Positions 35,391-44,137 of a stretch of DNA of 64,000 nucleotides are shown here, piece after piece. How positions within the stretch are numbered: the first letter of the stretch is position 1; each line of letters starts with the position of its first letter. This stretch comes from Pseudoruegeria aquimaris (GTDB lineage Bacteria; Pseudomonadota; Alphaproteobacteria; Rhodobacterales; Rhodobacteraceae). Location of the stretch: the NCBI RefSeq assembly GCF_900172235.1, contig NZ_FWFQ01000002.1, positions 124,001 through 188,000 of the forward strand. The letters are read 5' to 3'. The position numbers were made by a program, and so were the translations under genes. The notes beneath the pieces were generated by a model that was given only the letters and a program-made list of their open reading frames with translations, did not search any database and was not told the origin of the DNA.

Positions 35391-36035
35391 ATGGCCGACC
35401 CCGCCCCTTCCGACAGCCCGCCGCTGGCGCACACCAAGGCCACCCGCGAAGACTGGCTGCGCGCCGCGCGGGACGTGCTGGTGAGCGATGGCGTGGGCGA
35501 GGTGAAGATCCTGCCCCTGAGCACGCGGCTCGGCGTCTCGCGCTCCAGTTTCTACTGGTATTTCAAGAGCCGCACCGACCTTCTGGAGGCGCTGCTGGCC
35601 GAGTGGGAGGCCCACAACACCGCCACCATCGAAACCCATTGCGCCCTGCCCGCCACCTCCATCGCCGAGGCCGTCTGCAATTTCTTCACCTGCTTCGTCG
35701 ATCCCGAACTGTTTGATCAGGGGCTGGATTTCGCCGTCCGCGAATGGGCCCGCCGCGATCCCGGCGTGCGCGCGCGCATCGATTCCGCCGACGCCCGCCG
35801 CATCGAAGCCGTCACCGCGATGTTCGTCCGCCAGGGCTACCCCGCGGATGAGGCCGATGCCCGCGCGCGCATCCTCTACTTCATGCAGCTGGGCTACCAC
35901 GCGCTGGACGTGCGCGAACCGATGGAGCTGCGCCTTTCGCGGATCGAACACTACCTGACCGGCTTCACCGGCACCCCGCCAAACCCGGCGGTGGTGGCGG
36001 CCTTCCGGGCGCGGTTCCTGCCCGAAGGCCCGTAG
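35391..36035 (+). CDS. TetR/AcrR-family transcriptional regulator
   Basis: A 214-residue repressor. Its N-terminal HTH spans TREDWLRAARDVLVSDGVGEVKI to the recognition helix in LGVSRSSFYWYFKSRTDLL. The C-terminal ligand domain of about 130 residues resembles regulators of the 'TetR, C-terminal 39' kind but cannot be matched to an effector. It is the third gene of the flavoprotein-MttB operon, three bases after the MttB stop. The perfect CTAGACA inverted repeat before the first gene is the likely operator. The effector may be the methylated amine itself, which is inference. Confidence 0.9.
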   Translation: MADPAPSDSPPLAHTKATREDWLRAARDVLVSDGVGEVKILPLSTRLGVSRSSFYWYFKSRTDLLEALLAEWEAHNTATIETHCALPATSIAEAVCNFFTCFVDPELFDQGLDFAVREWARRDPGVRARIDSADARRIEAVTAMFVRQGYPADEADARARILYFMQLGYHALDVREPMELRLSRIEHYLTGFTGTPPNPAVVAAFRARFLPEGP

Positions 36036-36210
36036 CCGGCGGGCCACGGGCAACGGCGAACAGGTCGCGATCGCGACACCGCCCGATGCGCGGCCGCTCC
36101 GATGCGCTATACCTCGGGAGCAACACCGCTGCCCGCGCACCCGGCGGGCCGGACACCCAATGCCTTCGGGCGGGCTGCGCGCCCACCGGGGGCCAAGCCA
36201 GGAGAAGGCG

Positions 36211-36594
36211 ATGATCAAAGGCCTGCACCACATCGCGCTGATCGCGTCGGATTACGCCCGCTCGAAAGCCTTCTACACCGAGATTCTGGGCTGCGAGATC
36301 CTGCACGAGGCCCATCGCGCCGAGCGCGACTCCTGGAAGCTCGATCTCGCGGTGCCGGGGGGCGGGCAGCTTGAGCTGTTTTCCTTTCCCGATCCACCGG
36401 CGCGCGTGAGCCGGCCCGAAGCCTGCGGGCTGCGCCACCTTGCCCTCCGGGTGGATGACATCGCGGCGGAAGTGGCCCGGCTGGATAGTTGCGGCGTGAA
36501 GGTCGAGCCTGTCCGCGTGGACCCTTTCACCGGCGCGCGCTTTACCTTCTTCGCCGATCCGGACGGGCTGCCGATCGAGCTCTACGAGGCCTGA
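36211..36594 (+). CDS. VOC-family protein, SMU1112c/YaeR type
   Basis: A 127-residue glyoxalase-fold protein. It opens IKGLHHIALIASDYARSKAFY and continues LGCEILHEAHRAERDSWKLD, with the metal-ligand candidates H in LHHIAL, E in QLELFSF, H in LRHLALRVDD and E in PIELYEA. The EAHRAERDSWKLDLAV stretch is characteristic of the YaeR-like group (GloA2), whose substrate is unknown. The start at 36211 is chosen for CAGGAGAAGGCG directly upstream; a longer frame has no such site. It is convergent with the epimerase gene, only seven bases apart. Confidence 0.85.
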   Translation: MIKGLHHIALIASDYARSKAFYTEILGCEILHEAHRAERDSWKLDLAVPGGGQLELFSFPDPPARVSRPEACGLRHLALRVDDIAAEVARLDSCGVKVEPVRVDPFTGARFTFFADPDGLPIELYEA

Positions 36595-36601
36595 CGCACC
36601 G

Positions 36602-37666
36602 CTAGCGGGCCGGGATCTGCCCGCTCTCGATCATCTGGGCGAACATGTCGTTCATCGACTCGGCAAGCGGCCGCATGGCAAGGCTGAAAGCCGCCTGGGC
36701 CTTGCTGGTATCGGCCCGGAACGGCAGGCCTACGTTGCGGGCGACGGTCTCCCGCGTCATGCGGGCCATGGGCGCGACGAGCCAGACGAGCCACTTGGGC
36801 AGCGCGCGCCGCGGCAGCGGGTAGCGATCTCCGTAGCGCGGCAGCAGCGTGGCCGCCATCTCGACGAAATCCGTCTCATGGGCGGAGACGATGTTGCGGC
36901 CCTCGGCCTGCGGCAGGTAGGCCGCGCTCAGGTGGGCCTCGGCGAGGTCGCGCACGTCCACCGCGCCCATGCCCCAGCGCGGCGCGCCGGCCTTCATGCG
37001 CCCGCTCGCCATCTGGCGCAGGATGTTGAAGCTCTCCGACGTGGGCCGCGCCTGAAGCGCCGGGCCGATCACGAGGCTCGGATTGATGACCACCAGATCC
37101 CACTGATCCTGCGCCTCCGCCATCTCCCACGCGGCCCGTTCGGCCAGCGTCTTGGAATAGGCGTAGGGGTTTCGGGTGAGCGAGGAGGAGGTGTTCCAGA
37201 GGGTTTCGTCGATGCGGCCGCCCGGCGCCTGCGCGATGTCGGCGTTGTCGCCGTAGATGGCGACGACGGAACTGGTGAGCACCACCCGGCGCACCGAGCC
37301 GTGGCGGCTGGCCTCGGCCAGCACGTTGCGCGTGCCCTTGAGCGCCGGATCCACCAGATCGGCCTGCGGATCCGCCACGTTCATCCTGAAGGGCGAGGCG
37401 GTGTGGAAGACGATGGCGCAGCCGGCCATGGCCGAGGCGTAGCTGCCCTCTTCCAGCAAGTCCGCGGCGAAGAGCTTCAGATGCCCCGGCGCGGTGGCGG
37501 CGATGGCGCTCAGATGGGCCGTCTTCTCGGTGTCTTCCGGGTTGCGCACCGCGGCATGGACGGTCACCCCCGCCTCAAGCAGGCCCTTCACGATCCACCC
37601 GGCCACGTAGCCGGTGGCGCCGGTCACCATCACGGGGGCGGAGGTATCGATGAGTCGGGCGGTCAT
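36602..37666 (-). CDS. NAD(P)-dependent aldehyde reductase / DFR-like epimerase family protein
   Basis: A 354-residue extended short-chain dehydrogenase. It has VMVTGATGYVAGWIVKGLLEAG at the N-terminus, the catalytic Ser/Thr in VVLTSSVVAIYG, the YAYSKTLAE Tyr-x-x-x-Lys and VINPSLVIGPA. This pattern is the dihydroflavonol-4-reductase-like subgroup that bacterial genomes label 'aldehyde reductase'. The ATG at 37666 has AAGGAAGC upstream. The downstream neighbour on the same strand order, mgsA, makes methylglyoxal, and DFR-like enzymes can reduce methylglyoxal, so detoxification is an attractive but untested link. Confidence 0.87.
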   Translation of the reverse strand: MTARLIDTSAPVMVTGATGYVAGWIVKGLLEAGVTVHAAVRNPEDTEKTAHLSAIAATAPGHLKLFAADLLEEGSYASAMAGCAIVFHTASPFRMNVADPQADLVDPALKGTRNVLAEASRHGSVRRVVLTSSVVAIYGDNADIAQAPGGRIDETLWNTSSSLTRNPYAYSKTLAERAAWEMAEAQDQWDLVVINPSLVIGPALQARPTSESFNILRQMASGRMKAGAPRWGMGAVDVRDLAEAHLSAAYLPQAEGRNIVSAHETDFVEMAATLLPRYGDRYPLPRRALPKWLVWLVAPMARMTRETVARNVGLPFRADTSKAQAAFSLAMRPLAESMNDMFAQMIESGQIPAR

Positions 37667-37720
37667 GGCACGCTTCCTTCGTTTGCCTGTACGGAAAGAT
37701 AGGCTGTCCGGCGCTACTGC

Positions 37721-38095
37721 CTAGCCCCGCACGAGGTGGCCGAGCACGGCATCGGCGGTGGCCTTGTTGATCGCCAGCGGCGTGTCATAGAGGATCGCCA
37801 GCCGCAGCAGGCTCTTCACGTCCACGTCGTGGGGCAACGCCGAAAGCGGATCGATGAAGAAGAACAGCGCATCCAGCCGCCCCTCGGCGATCATCGCGCC
37901 CAGTTGCGCATCCCCGCCCAGCGGGCCGGAGAGCAGCCTGTCCACGGTGAGGCCCGCGTCTTTCTGCAACCGGCCCCCGGTCGTGCCCGTGGCGCAGATC
38001 GAGAAGCCGGAGAGGGCCTCTGCATTGGCCTTCGCCCATTCCACGATGATGTCCTTGCGGGCGTCATGCGCCACCAGCGCGATGCGCTTTGCCAT
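37721..38095 (-). CDS. mgsA: Methylglyoxal synthase
   Basis: Converts dihydroxyacetone phosphate to methylglyoxal and phosphate. The 124-residue protein is a compact form of the family. The N-terminal IALVAHDARKDIIVEWAKAN is followed by ATGTTGGRLQKDAGL, the phosphate site, then LLSGPLGGDAQLGAMIAEG with the catalytic aspartate, and FFFIDPLSALPHDVDVKSLLR. All these match the E. coli protein, apart from its longer N-terminal extension and tail. The gene is 54 bases upstream of the aldehyde-reductase-like gene on the same strand. Confidence 0.93.
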   Translation of the reverse strand: MAKRIALVAHDARKDIIVEWAKANAEALSGFSICATGTTGGRLQKDAGLTVDRLLSGPLGGDAQLGAMIAEGRLDALFFFIDPLSALPHDVDVKSLLRLAILYDTPLAINKATADAVLGHLVRG

Positions 38096-38171
38096 GCCTC
38101 AACTCCTTGCCGGCCGTCACTCTTCCTTTCCTTAGCGAAAAGGCAGGCCTGCGCAAAGCGTGGCGTGCGGC

Positions 38172-39431
38172 TCAGCCCGGCGGGGCCTCGGCCGGCAGAA
38201 CCGTGCCCGTGCAGGTGCCGAAGCCGATGCGGTAGCCCCGCCCCTGCGCATGTCCGTAGAGCGCGAGCGTGTCGCCGTCCTCGATGAAGCTGCGGCTGCC
38301 GCCATCCTGAAGGGCGATCGGTTCCTGCCCGCCCCAGCTCATCTCAAGCAGCGAGCCCCGGCTATCCTTCGTGGGACCCGAGATCGTGCCCGAGCCCAGC
38401 AGGTCCCCCACCCGCATGGGGCAGCCGCAGCTGCTGTGGTGGGCGAGCTGCTGCGCGGCGGAGTAGTAGAGTTCGCGCCCGTTGGTGCGGCTGAGGATGG
38501 TCTCCCGCCCCCCGGCCGGCGTGAGCCCGACCGAGAGCGCGATGTCGTAGAGCATCGGCCCCGGCTCCGCGAGGTAGGGCAGCAGCGGCACTTCGCGCGC
38601 CGGCGCATCCACCCGGAAGGGCTCCAGCGCGGCGGCGGTGACGATCCACGGGCTGATCGAGGTGGCCGTGGCCTTGGCCTGGAAGGGGCCGAGCGGCTGG
38701 TATTCCCAGGCCTGGATGTCGCGGGCGGACCAATCGTTCAGCAGCACGTAGCCGAAGATGTTCTCGAAGGCCTGCGCCACGGTGAGCGGGCCGTCGGAGG
38801 CCTGCCCGACGATGGCGCCCAGCTCCAGTTCGATGTCGAAGCGCGCCGAGGGCGCGAAGCGCGGTGCCGCCTCGTCCGGCGCCTTCACCTGCCCCATCGG
38901 GCGGCGCACCGGGGTGCCGGAAACCACGACGGACGACGCCCGCCCGTTGTAGCCGATCGGGATGTGCAGCCAGTTGGGCGGCAGGGCGTTCTCGGGGCCG
39001 CGGAACATCGTGCCCACGTTCTCGGCATGGTGCCGCCCGGCGTAGAAATCGGTGTATTCGCTGACGCGGAAGGGCATGTGCAGCCGCGCCTTCGCCATCG
39101 GGACGGAATAGGTGGTGAGCGCATCCCGCGTGGCCTCGTCGGCCCCCGCGCCCAGCATCGCCTGCAGCGCGGCCCGGTATTCGGCCCAGGCCTTCGGCCC
39201 CAGTTCCATGAAATCGTTCCAGTAGGGCGCATCCAGCACATCGGCCTCGGGATCGGCGCGCAGGATGCCGGCGGCCTCCAGCCCTGTGGCGTCCACGATC
39301 CGGTCGCCGATCGCGACGCCGCAGCGCATCTCGCCGTCGTCCATCGAGAACACCCCGTAGGGCAGGTTGTTGAGCGGGAACGGGGTGTCTTCGGAATTGG
39401 CGCTTTCGAGCCAGCTTTTCATCAGGGTCAT
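38172..39431 (-). CDS. fahA: Fumarylacetoacetase
   Basis: Last step of tyrosine/homogentisate catabolism: hydrolyses fumarylacetoacetate to fumarate and acetoacetate. The 419-residue protein has the N-terminal SH3-like part, with SWLESANSEDTPFPLNNLPY and YTDFYAGRHHAENVGTMF. The metal-dependent FAH barrel shows FDIELELGAIVG, LLNDWSARDIQAWEYQPLGP and LGSGTISGPTKDSRGSLLEM. It is the third gene of the hmgA-maiA-fahA operon, with an ATGA overlap to maiA. A longer frame upstream is read-through of maiA. A start at the second ATG (MKSWLES) is possible. Confidence 0.96.
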   Translation of the reverse strand: MTLMKSWLESANSEDTPFPLNNLPYGVFSMDDGEMRCGVAIGDRIVDATGLEAAGILRADPEADVLDAPYWNDFMELGPKAWAEYRAALQAMLGAGADEATRDALTTYSVPMAKARLHMPFRVSEYTDFYAGRHHAENVGTMFRGPENALPPNWLHIPIGYNGRASSVVVSGTPVRRPMGQVKAPDEAAPRFAPSARFDIELELGAIVGQASDGPLTVAQAFENIFGYVLLNDWSARDIQAWEYQPLGPFQAKATATSISPWIVTAAALEPFRVDAPAREVPLLPYLAEPGPMLYDIALSVGLTPAGGRETILSRTNGRELYYSAAQQLAHHSSCGCPMRVGDLLGSGTISGPTKDSRGSLLEMSWGGQEPIALQDGGSRSFIEDGDTLALYGHAQGRGYRIGFGTCTGTVLPAEAPPG

Positions 39432-40069
39432 GCGATGGCCTCGGGTGTCTGGTGTGTGTCCGGATGGGCGGCGGCGATTTCGGGGACGGCGTGGCAGGCG
39501 GCCTCCACGCGGCGCAGGTTCGGATAGGGCGCGAGATCCATCTCCCAGCGCCGCGCGTTGTAGAGCTGCGCCACGAGGCAGAGATCGGCCATGCCCGGCG
39601 CCTCGCCGAGCGTGAAGGTGGCCTCCGGCGCCACCATCGCCTCGGCCGCCGCGAAGCCGCGCTCCATCCAGTGGATCATCCAGTCGCGGGCCTGCGCCTG
39701 CGTCGCGCCGAAGACATCGTGCAGCCGGTCCACCACGCGCAGGTTGTTGACCGGGTGGATGTCCATCGCCACGACGTGCGACAGCGCCTCGACCCGCGCC
39801 CGCGCCAGCGGATCCTCCGGCAGGAGCCGCGGCTCCGGGTGGAGCGCGTCGAGCCAGGCGATGATCGCCAGCGACTGGGTGAGCACGGTACCATCCTCCA
39901 GCACCAGCGCCGGCACCCCCTGCGCCGGGTTCATCGCCACGAAGCCTGCGGCGTGCTGGGCGCCGGCCAGCAGGTCCACCGGCTCCCAGGCGTAGGCGAG
40001 CCCCTTGAGGTTCAGCGCCGCCCGCACGCGGAAGGTCGTGGTGGAGCGCCAGTAGCCGTGGAGCGTCAT
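39428..40069 (-). CDS. maiA: Maleylacetoacetate isomerase (zeta-class GST)
   Basis: Isomerises maleylacetoacetate to fumarylacetoacetate with glutathione. The 213-residue protein has the thioredoxin-like N-terminal domain. The zeta-class signature SSC is replaced here by STT in [20 protein letters not shown], and [20 protein letters not shown] follows. The helical C-terminal domain shows [12 protein letters not shown]. The changed active-site triad (Ser-Thr-Thr in place of the usual Ser-Ser-Cys) is worth noting but occurs in some bacterial members, as I recall. Both borders are ATGA overlaps, with hmgA upstream and fahA downstream, which makes the call firm. Confidence 0.93.
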   Translation of the reverse strand: MTLHGYWRSTTTFRVRAALNLKGLAYAWEPVDLLAGAQHAAGFVAMNPAQGVPALVLEDGTVLTQSLAIIAWLDALHPEPRLLPEDPLARARVEALSHVVAMDIHPVNNLRVVDRLHDVFGATQAQARDWMIHWMERGFAAAEAMVAPEATFTLGEAPGMADLCLVAQLYNARRWEMDLAPYPNLRRVEAACHAVPEIAAAHPDTHQTPEAIA

Positions 40070-41418
40070 TTGCGGCCCGGCGTGCCGTCGAAATGCTTCT
40101 CCAACGAGGCCCAGCAATCGATGTAATTGTCCTGCAGCGGCGCCTCATTGGCGGCGAAGGCCGTCAGGTGCTGCGGGAAGCGGGTCTCGAACATGAAGGA
40201 CATGGTGTTGTCGAGCTTCTCGGCCTTGAGATCGGCGTTGGAGGCGCCTTCGAAGGCGTCGCGGTCGGGGCCGTGGGGCAGCATCATGTTGTGCAGGCTC
40301 ATGCCGCCGGGCACGAAGCCCTCGGGCTTGGCGTCGTAGATTCCGTAGATGTTGCCCATCAGCTCGCTCATGATGTTCTTGTGATACCACGGCGGGCGGA
40401 AGGTATCCTCGGCCACCATCCAGCGCTCGCGGAACAGGACGAAATCGATGTTGGCCGTGCCCGGCACGCCGGAAGGCGCGGTGAGCACGGTGAAGATCGA
40501 GGGATCCGGGTGATCGAAGAGCACCGCGCCGACGGGGCAGTAGGTGCGCAGATCGTATTTGTAGGGCGCGTAGTTGCCGTGCCAGGCCACCACGTCCAGC
40601 GGGCTCTGGCCGATCTCGGTGCGGTGGAACTGGCCGCACCATTTCACCGTGATGGTGGAGGGCACCTCGCGATCCTCGAAGGCCGCCACGGGCGCCTTGA
40701 AATCGCGGGGGTTGGCAAGGCAGTTGGCGCCGATCGGGCCACGGGCGGGCAGTTCGAACTTCTGGCCGTAGTTCTCGCAGACGAAGCCCCGCGCCGGCCC
40801 CTCCAGAAGCTCCACGCGGTAGACGAGCCCGCGCGGCAGGATGGCGATCTCCTTGGGTTCCAGATCGATGATGCCCAGCTCGGTGTGAAAGCGCAGGCGG
40901 CCCTGCTGGGGCACGACGAGCAGTTCGCTGTCGGCGGAGAAGAAGTAGTCGTCCACCATGCTTTCGGTCACGAGGTAGATGTGGCTGGCCATGCCCACCT
41001 GCGTGTTCACGTCGCCCGCCGTCGTCATGGTGCGCATGCCCGTGATCCAGTTCAGCGGCACATCCCCCGCCTCGACCGGGCTCCAGCGATACTGCCCGAG
41101 GCTCGCCACGTCGGGCAGCACGTGGGGCGCGCTCTTCCAGTAGGGCACGTCGATGCGCGTGTAGCGGGTGGAGTGCTTCACCGAGGGTCGGATGCGGTAG
41201 CACCAGGTGCGCTCGGGCGGGTTGGCGGTGAAGGCGGTGCCGGAAAGTTGCTCGGCGTAGAGGCCGTATTCGCATTTCTGGGGGCTGTTCATGCCCTGCG
41301 GCAGGGCACCGGGCAGCGCTTCGGTTTCATGATCGTTGGCGAAGCCGGGCATGTAGCCGGGATGGGCGCCGTTCTCACGCAGCGCCTGCACGATCTTGCG
41401 GGGGGACTCGGCTGTCAT
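40066..41418 (-). CDS. hmgA: Homogentisate 1,2-dioxygenase
   Basis: Opens the ring of homogentisate with O2 and Fe(II) to maleylacetoacetate. The 450-residue protein covers the full family length: [72 protein letters not shown] and the iron-site region [18 protein letters not shown] with [15 protein letters not shown]. The ATG at 41418 follows an excellent AAGGAGGTGCAAG site. First gene of the hmgA-maiA-fahA operon. The divergent MarR gene and the TTGGTT...AACCAA repeat between them suggest local repression relieved by an aromatic ligand. Confidence 0.97.
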   Translation of the reverse strand: MTAESPRKIVQALRENGAHPGYMPGFANDHETEALPGALPQGMNSPQKCEYGLYAEQLSGTAFTANPPERTWCYRIRPSVKHSTRYTRIDVPYWKSAPHVLPDVASLGQYRWSPVEAGDVPLNWITGMRTMTTAGDVNTQVGMASHIYLVTESMVDDYFFSADSELLVVPQQGRLRFHTELGIIDLEPKEIAILPRGLVYRVELLEGPARGFVCENYGQKFELPARGPIGANCLANPRDFKAPVAAFEDREVPSTITVKWCGQFHRTEIGQSPLDVVAWHGNYAPYKYDLRTYCPVGAVLFDHPDPSIFTVLTAPSGVPGTANIDFVLFRERWMVAEDTFRPPWYHKNIMSELMGNIYGIYDAKPEGFVPGGMSLHNMMLPHGPDRDAFEGASNADLKAEKLDNTMSFMFETRFPQHLTAFAANEAPLQDNYIDCWASLEKHFDGTPGRK

Positions 41419-41453
41419 CTTGCACCTCCTTGCCATGGGTCGGCCGAGAGGTA

Positions 41454-41473
41454 TTGGTTGAAAATGTAACCAA
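41454..41473. promoter_or_regulatory. Inverted repeat between hmgA and the MarR gene, probable operator
   Basis: TTGGTTGAAAATGTAACCAA has perfect TTGGTT/AACCAA arms around eight bases. It sits in the 74-base divergent region, 36 bases from the hmgA start and 20 from the MarR start, where one bound dimer could block both promoters. Confidence 0.65.
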
Positions 41474-41492
41474 CAAGCCTCAATCTGCCGCC

Positions 41493-41927
41493 ATGACAGA
41501 GAAAGACACCGCCTTCGACCTGCAGGATTTCCTGCCCTACCTGCTGAACCAATCCGCCGAGGCCTGCGGGCTGGGCTTCCAGAAGATCTACAAGGGCCGC
41601 TACGGCATCCTGCGCAGCGAGTGGCGGGTGCTCTTCCACCTCGGGCGCTACGGCTCCATGCCCGCGAAAGAGATCGTCGCCCGCGCCCGCACCCACAAGA
41701 CGAAGATCAGCCGCGCGGTGAAGGCGCTGGAACAAAAGCGCTACCTGAAACGGGAAAGGGACGACGCCGACCGGCGGCTGGAGCATCTGGCGCTCACGCC
41801 GGCGGGCGCGCGCGTCTACCGTGATCTGGTGGAGGAAGCCCGGCGCTACGATGCCGCCCTGCTCGCGCGGCTGCCGCCGGAGGATGCCGAGGCCCTGCGC
41901 CGCGCGCTCAAGGCGCTCGCCGGATAG
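41493..41927 (+). CDS. MarR-family regulator, probably of homogentisate catabolism
   Basis: A 144-residue winged-helix protein. Its DNA-binding core runs from [22 protein letters not shown] through the recognition helix in [16 protein letters not shown] to the wing [20 protein letters not shown]. It starts at the ATG at 41493, which gives an ordinary MarR N-terminus; the longer frame covers the operator region. Divergent from hmgA with an inverted repeat between them, it most likely controls hmgA-maiA-fahA and itself. The effector is unknown; homogentisate or a precursor would fit. Confidence 0.9.
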   Translation: MTEKDTAFDLQDFLPYLLNQSAEACGLGFQKIYKGRYGILRSEWRVLFHLGRYGSMPAKEIVARARTHKTKISRAVKALEQKRYLKRERDDADRRLEHLALTPAGARVYRDLVEEARRYDAALLARLPPEDAEALRRALKALAG

Positions 41928-41963
41928 CGGGCGGGTTGGCGGCCGCCCCGCCTGAACGTGCGT

Positions 41964-43106
41964 TCAAGGGCGTACCACCCAGCCGCAGCCCGACAGATCG
42001 CCGGCAATCCGCAGCAGCGGCGCGCGCTCGCCCACCTGAACCCGGCCAAGATGCGAAAGCCCGGCCACGTCCGCCGGGGCGGAGGTGGCCGCGCGCAAAG
42101 CATCCTCCAGCGGCACGCCAACTTCGCGGTGCAACACGCCCAGCGCCGTGACGAGATCGAGATCCGCCCCCGCCAGAGTGCCGTCGGCCAGCGTCAGCCG
42201 CCCGCCTTCGCGGCGGATCTCGCGGCCGTTCAGGGTGAAGCTCCGCTGGTCGGTGCCCGCCGGGGCCATGGCATCCGTCACCAGGAAGATCGGCGCCGGG
42301 CCCTGCTTGGCGCCCCAGGCGGCGCGGATCGCGGCCCGGTGCACGTGGATGCCGTCGGCGATCAGCCCGGCGGCGAGCCCGCCGTTGTCGAGCGCGGCCC
42401 CCACGACGCCGGGCGCGCGGTTGCCAAGCTGGCTCATGGCGTTGAACAGATGCGTCACGCAGGCAGCCCCGGCCTGCTGGTAGGCCATGGCTGTATCGTA
42501 GTCGGCGTCTGTGTGGCCGAGCGAAACGATGGCACCGGCCTGCGCAAGCGCGCGCACCTGCTCGGGCGTGGTGTTCTCAGGGGCCACGGTGATCATGAGT
42601 GCAGGCAGCGCCTCGGCGGCGGCCAGCAGCGCGGCGAGATCCGCTTCCTCCATCGGACGGATCAGGCCGGCCGAATGGGCGCCCTTGCGCGCCACCGAGA
42701 GATGCGGCCCTTCCAGATGCAGCCCGGCGATACCGGGCACGCCGGCCTCCACCGCCGCGACCGCCGCCGCGATGGCGGCCCGCGTCTGCTCGGCGGTATC
42801 GGTGATCAGCGTGGGCAGGATCGCCGCGGTGCCGAGCCCGATGTGGGCCTCGGCGATGGTCGCGAGCGTCTCGACCGTGGGCGCATCGTTGAACATCACC
42901 CCGCCACCGCCGTTGACCTGGAGATCCACGAAGCCGGGGCAGAGGATGTCCCCGCCAAGCTCCACCGAGGCGTCGGCCTCGGCTTCGAACGCCCCGTTGC
43001 CGAGCGCGAGCACCCGGCCGGCGTCGTCCAGCAGAAGCCCGGCCTCGGGCAGGAGGCGCGCGCCGTCGAACAGCGCGCCGCCGCGGTAGAGGGTGCGTTT
43101 CGCCAT
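41964..43106 (-). CDS. nagA: N-acetylglucosamine-6-phosphate deacetylase
   Basis: Removes acetate from GlcNAc-6-phosphate. The 380-residue amidohydrolase shows CPGFVDLQVNGGGGVMFNDA near residue 54, HLEGPHLSVARKGAH with the metal-binding Glu, VSLGHTDADYDTA, CVTHLFNAMSQLGNRAPG and LVTDAMAPAGT with the catalytic Asp. The HxN form of the first motif (here LQVNGG) is typical of NagA. Its start shares one base with the stop of the SIS gene (TGATG). It is the last gene of the nagK-gntR-SIS-nagA operon. Confidence 0.95.
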   Translation of the reverse strand: MAKRTLYRGGALFDGARLLPEAGLLLDDAGRVLALGNGAFEAEADASVELGGDILCPGFVDLQVNGGGGVMFNDAPTVETLATIAEAHIGLGTAAILPTLITDTAEQTRAAIAAAVAAVEAGVPGIAGLHLEGPHLSVARKGAHSAGLIRPMEEADLAALLAAAEALPALMITVAPENTTPEQVRALAQAGAIVSLGHTDADYDTAMAYQQAGAACVTHLFNAMSQLGNRAPGVVGAALDNGGLAAGLIADGIHVHRAAIRAAWGAKQGPAPIFLVTDAMAPAGTDQRSFTLNGREIRREGGRLTLADGTLAGADLDLVTALGVLHREVGVPLEDALRAATSAPADVAGLSHLGRVQVGERAPLLRIAGDLSGCGWVVRP

Positions 43107-44137
43107 CAGACCGTTTCCGTCACTTTCTTGAGGTGGCGCGGGGCGTCCGGGTTGATGCCGCGCGTGGCGGCGACCTGCTCCACCATCGCGTAGAAGGAGA
43201 CGATCAGCGCGATCGGATCAAGGAGCCAGTGGCCGGTGCGCTCGTGCGGGAGCACCCGCGCGCCGCCATGGGCCTTGTCGGAGGTCACGAAGACCTGCGC
43301 GCCCTTGCCCGCGATCTGCGCGGCCACGTCCACCAGCGCGCCCTCGGCGGCATCGGCGGCGGCAAAGCCGATCACCGGGAAATCCTGATCGACGATGGAG
43401 ACCGGCCCGTGCAGCACCTCTGCGGAAGAATAGCTCTCGGCGTGGATCTGGCAGGTTTCCTTGAACTTCAGCGCCGCCTCGTTGGAGATCGCCCAGGACG
43501 GCCCGCGGCCCAGCGTATAGAGCGAAGAGCCGGTGATCGCCTCGACGGCCGGGCTCCAGTCGCAGCGCGTGGCGGCATCGAGTTGCGCGGGCAGCGCGCG
43601 GATGGCATCGAGCAGCGCCTTGTCCTGCTTCCATTCGGCCAGCAGCCAAAGCCCGCTGACGAGCGAGGTGACGAAGGTCTTGGTGGCGGCCACCGAAAGC
43701 TCCGGCCCGGCACAGATGCCCAGCGGGGCATTGGCCGTCTGCGCCAGCGGCGAGGCGAGATCGTTGGTGATGGCCACGGCATAGGCGCCGCCGGCGCGGG
43801 CGCTGCGCGTCATCTCCACGATGTCGGGGCTCTTGCCCGATTGCGACACCGAGATGCAGGCGGCGCGGGCCAGCTTCAGCTCGGCGCCGTAGACGGAGGC
43901 CACCGAGGGGCCGACGGAGGCCATGGGCAGGCCCAGAAGCAGCTCGCCGGCGTATTTCAGGTAGGTGCAGGCGTGATCGGAGGAGCCCCGCGCCACGGAG
44001 ACGAGGAAGGCCGGATCGGCCGCGCGGATCGCTTCGGCGGCGGCGGCGATGCCACCCTGCCCTTCGCTCAGCAGGCGCTCGACGGCCGCCGGGATCTCTT
44101 CGATCTCGCGGCGCATCTGCGTGGTCTGTGCGTTCAT
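43106..44137 (-). CDS. SIS-domain protein, NagB-II-type glucosamine-6-phosphate deaminase
   Basis: A 343-residue double-SIS protein related to the isomerase half of GlmS. SIS 1 shows VSVARGSSDHACTYLKY and ISVSQSGKSPDIVEMTRSAR, then GPELSVAATKTFVTSL. SIS 2 has SLYTLGRGPSWAISNEAALK and FKETCQIHAESYSSAEVLHGP, where the last is the GlmS-like sugar-phosphate site. Without a glutaminase domain such proteins act as glucosamine-6-phosphate deaminases (NagB-II), which is the missing step after NagA in this operon. Overlaps on both sides (four bases with the GntR gene, one with nagA) support a single transcript. Confidence 0.87.
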   Translation of the reverse strand: MNAQTTQMRREIEEIPAAVERLLSEGQGGIAAAAEAIRAADPAFLVSVARGSSDHACTYLKYAGELLLGLPMASVGPSVASVYGAELKLARAACISVSQSGKSPDIVEMTRSARAGGAYAVAITNDLASPLAQTANAPLGICAGPELSVAATKTFVTSLVSGLWLLAEWKQDKALLDAIRALPAQLDAATRCDWSPAVEAITGSSLYTLGRGPSWAISNEAALKFKETCQIHAESYSSAEVLHGPVSIVDQDFPVIGFAAADAAEGALVDVAAQIAGKGAQVFVTSDKAHGGARVLPHERTGHWLLDPIALIVSFYAMVEQVAATRGINPDAPRHLKKVTETV

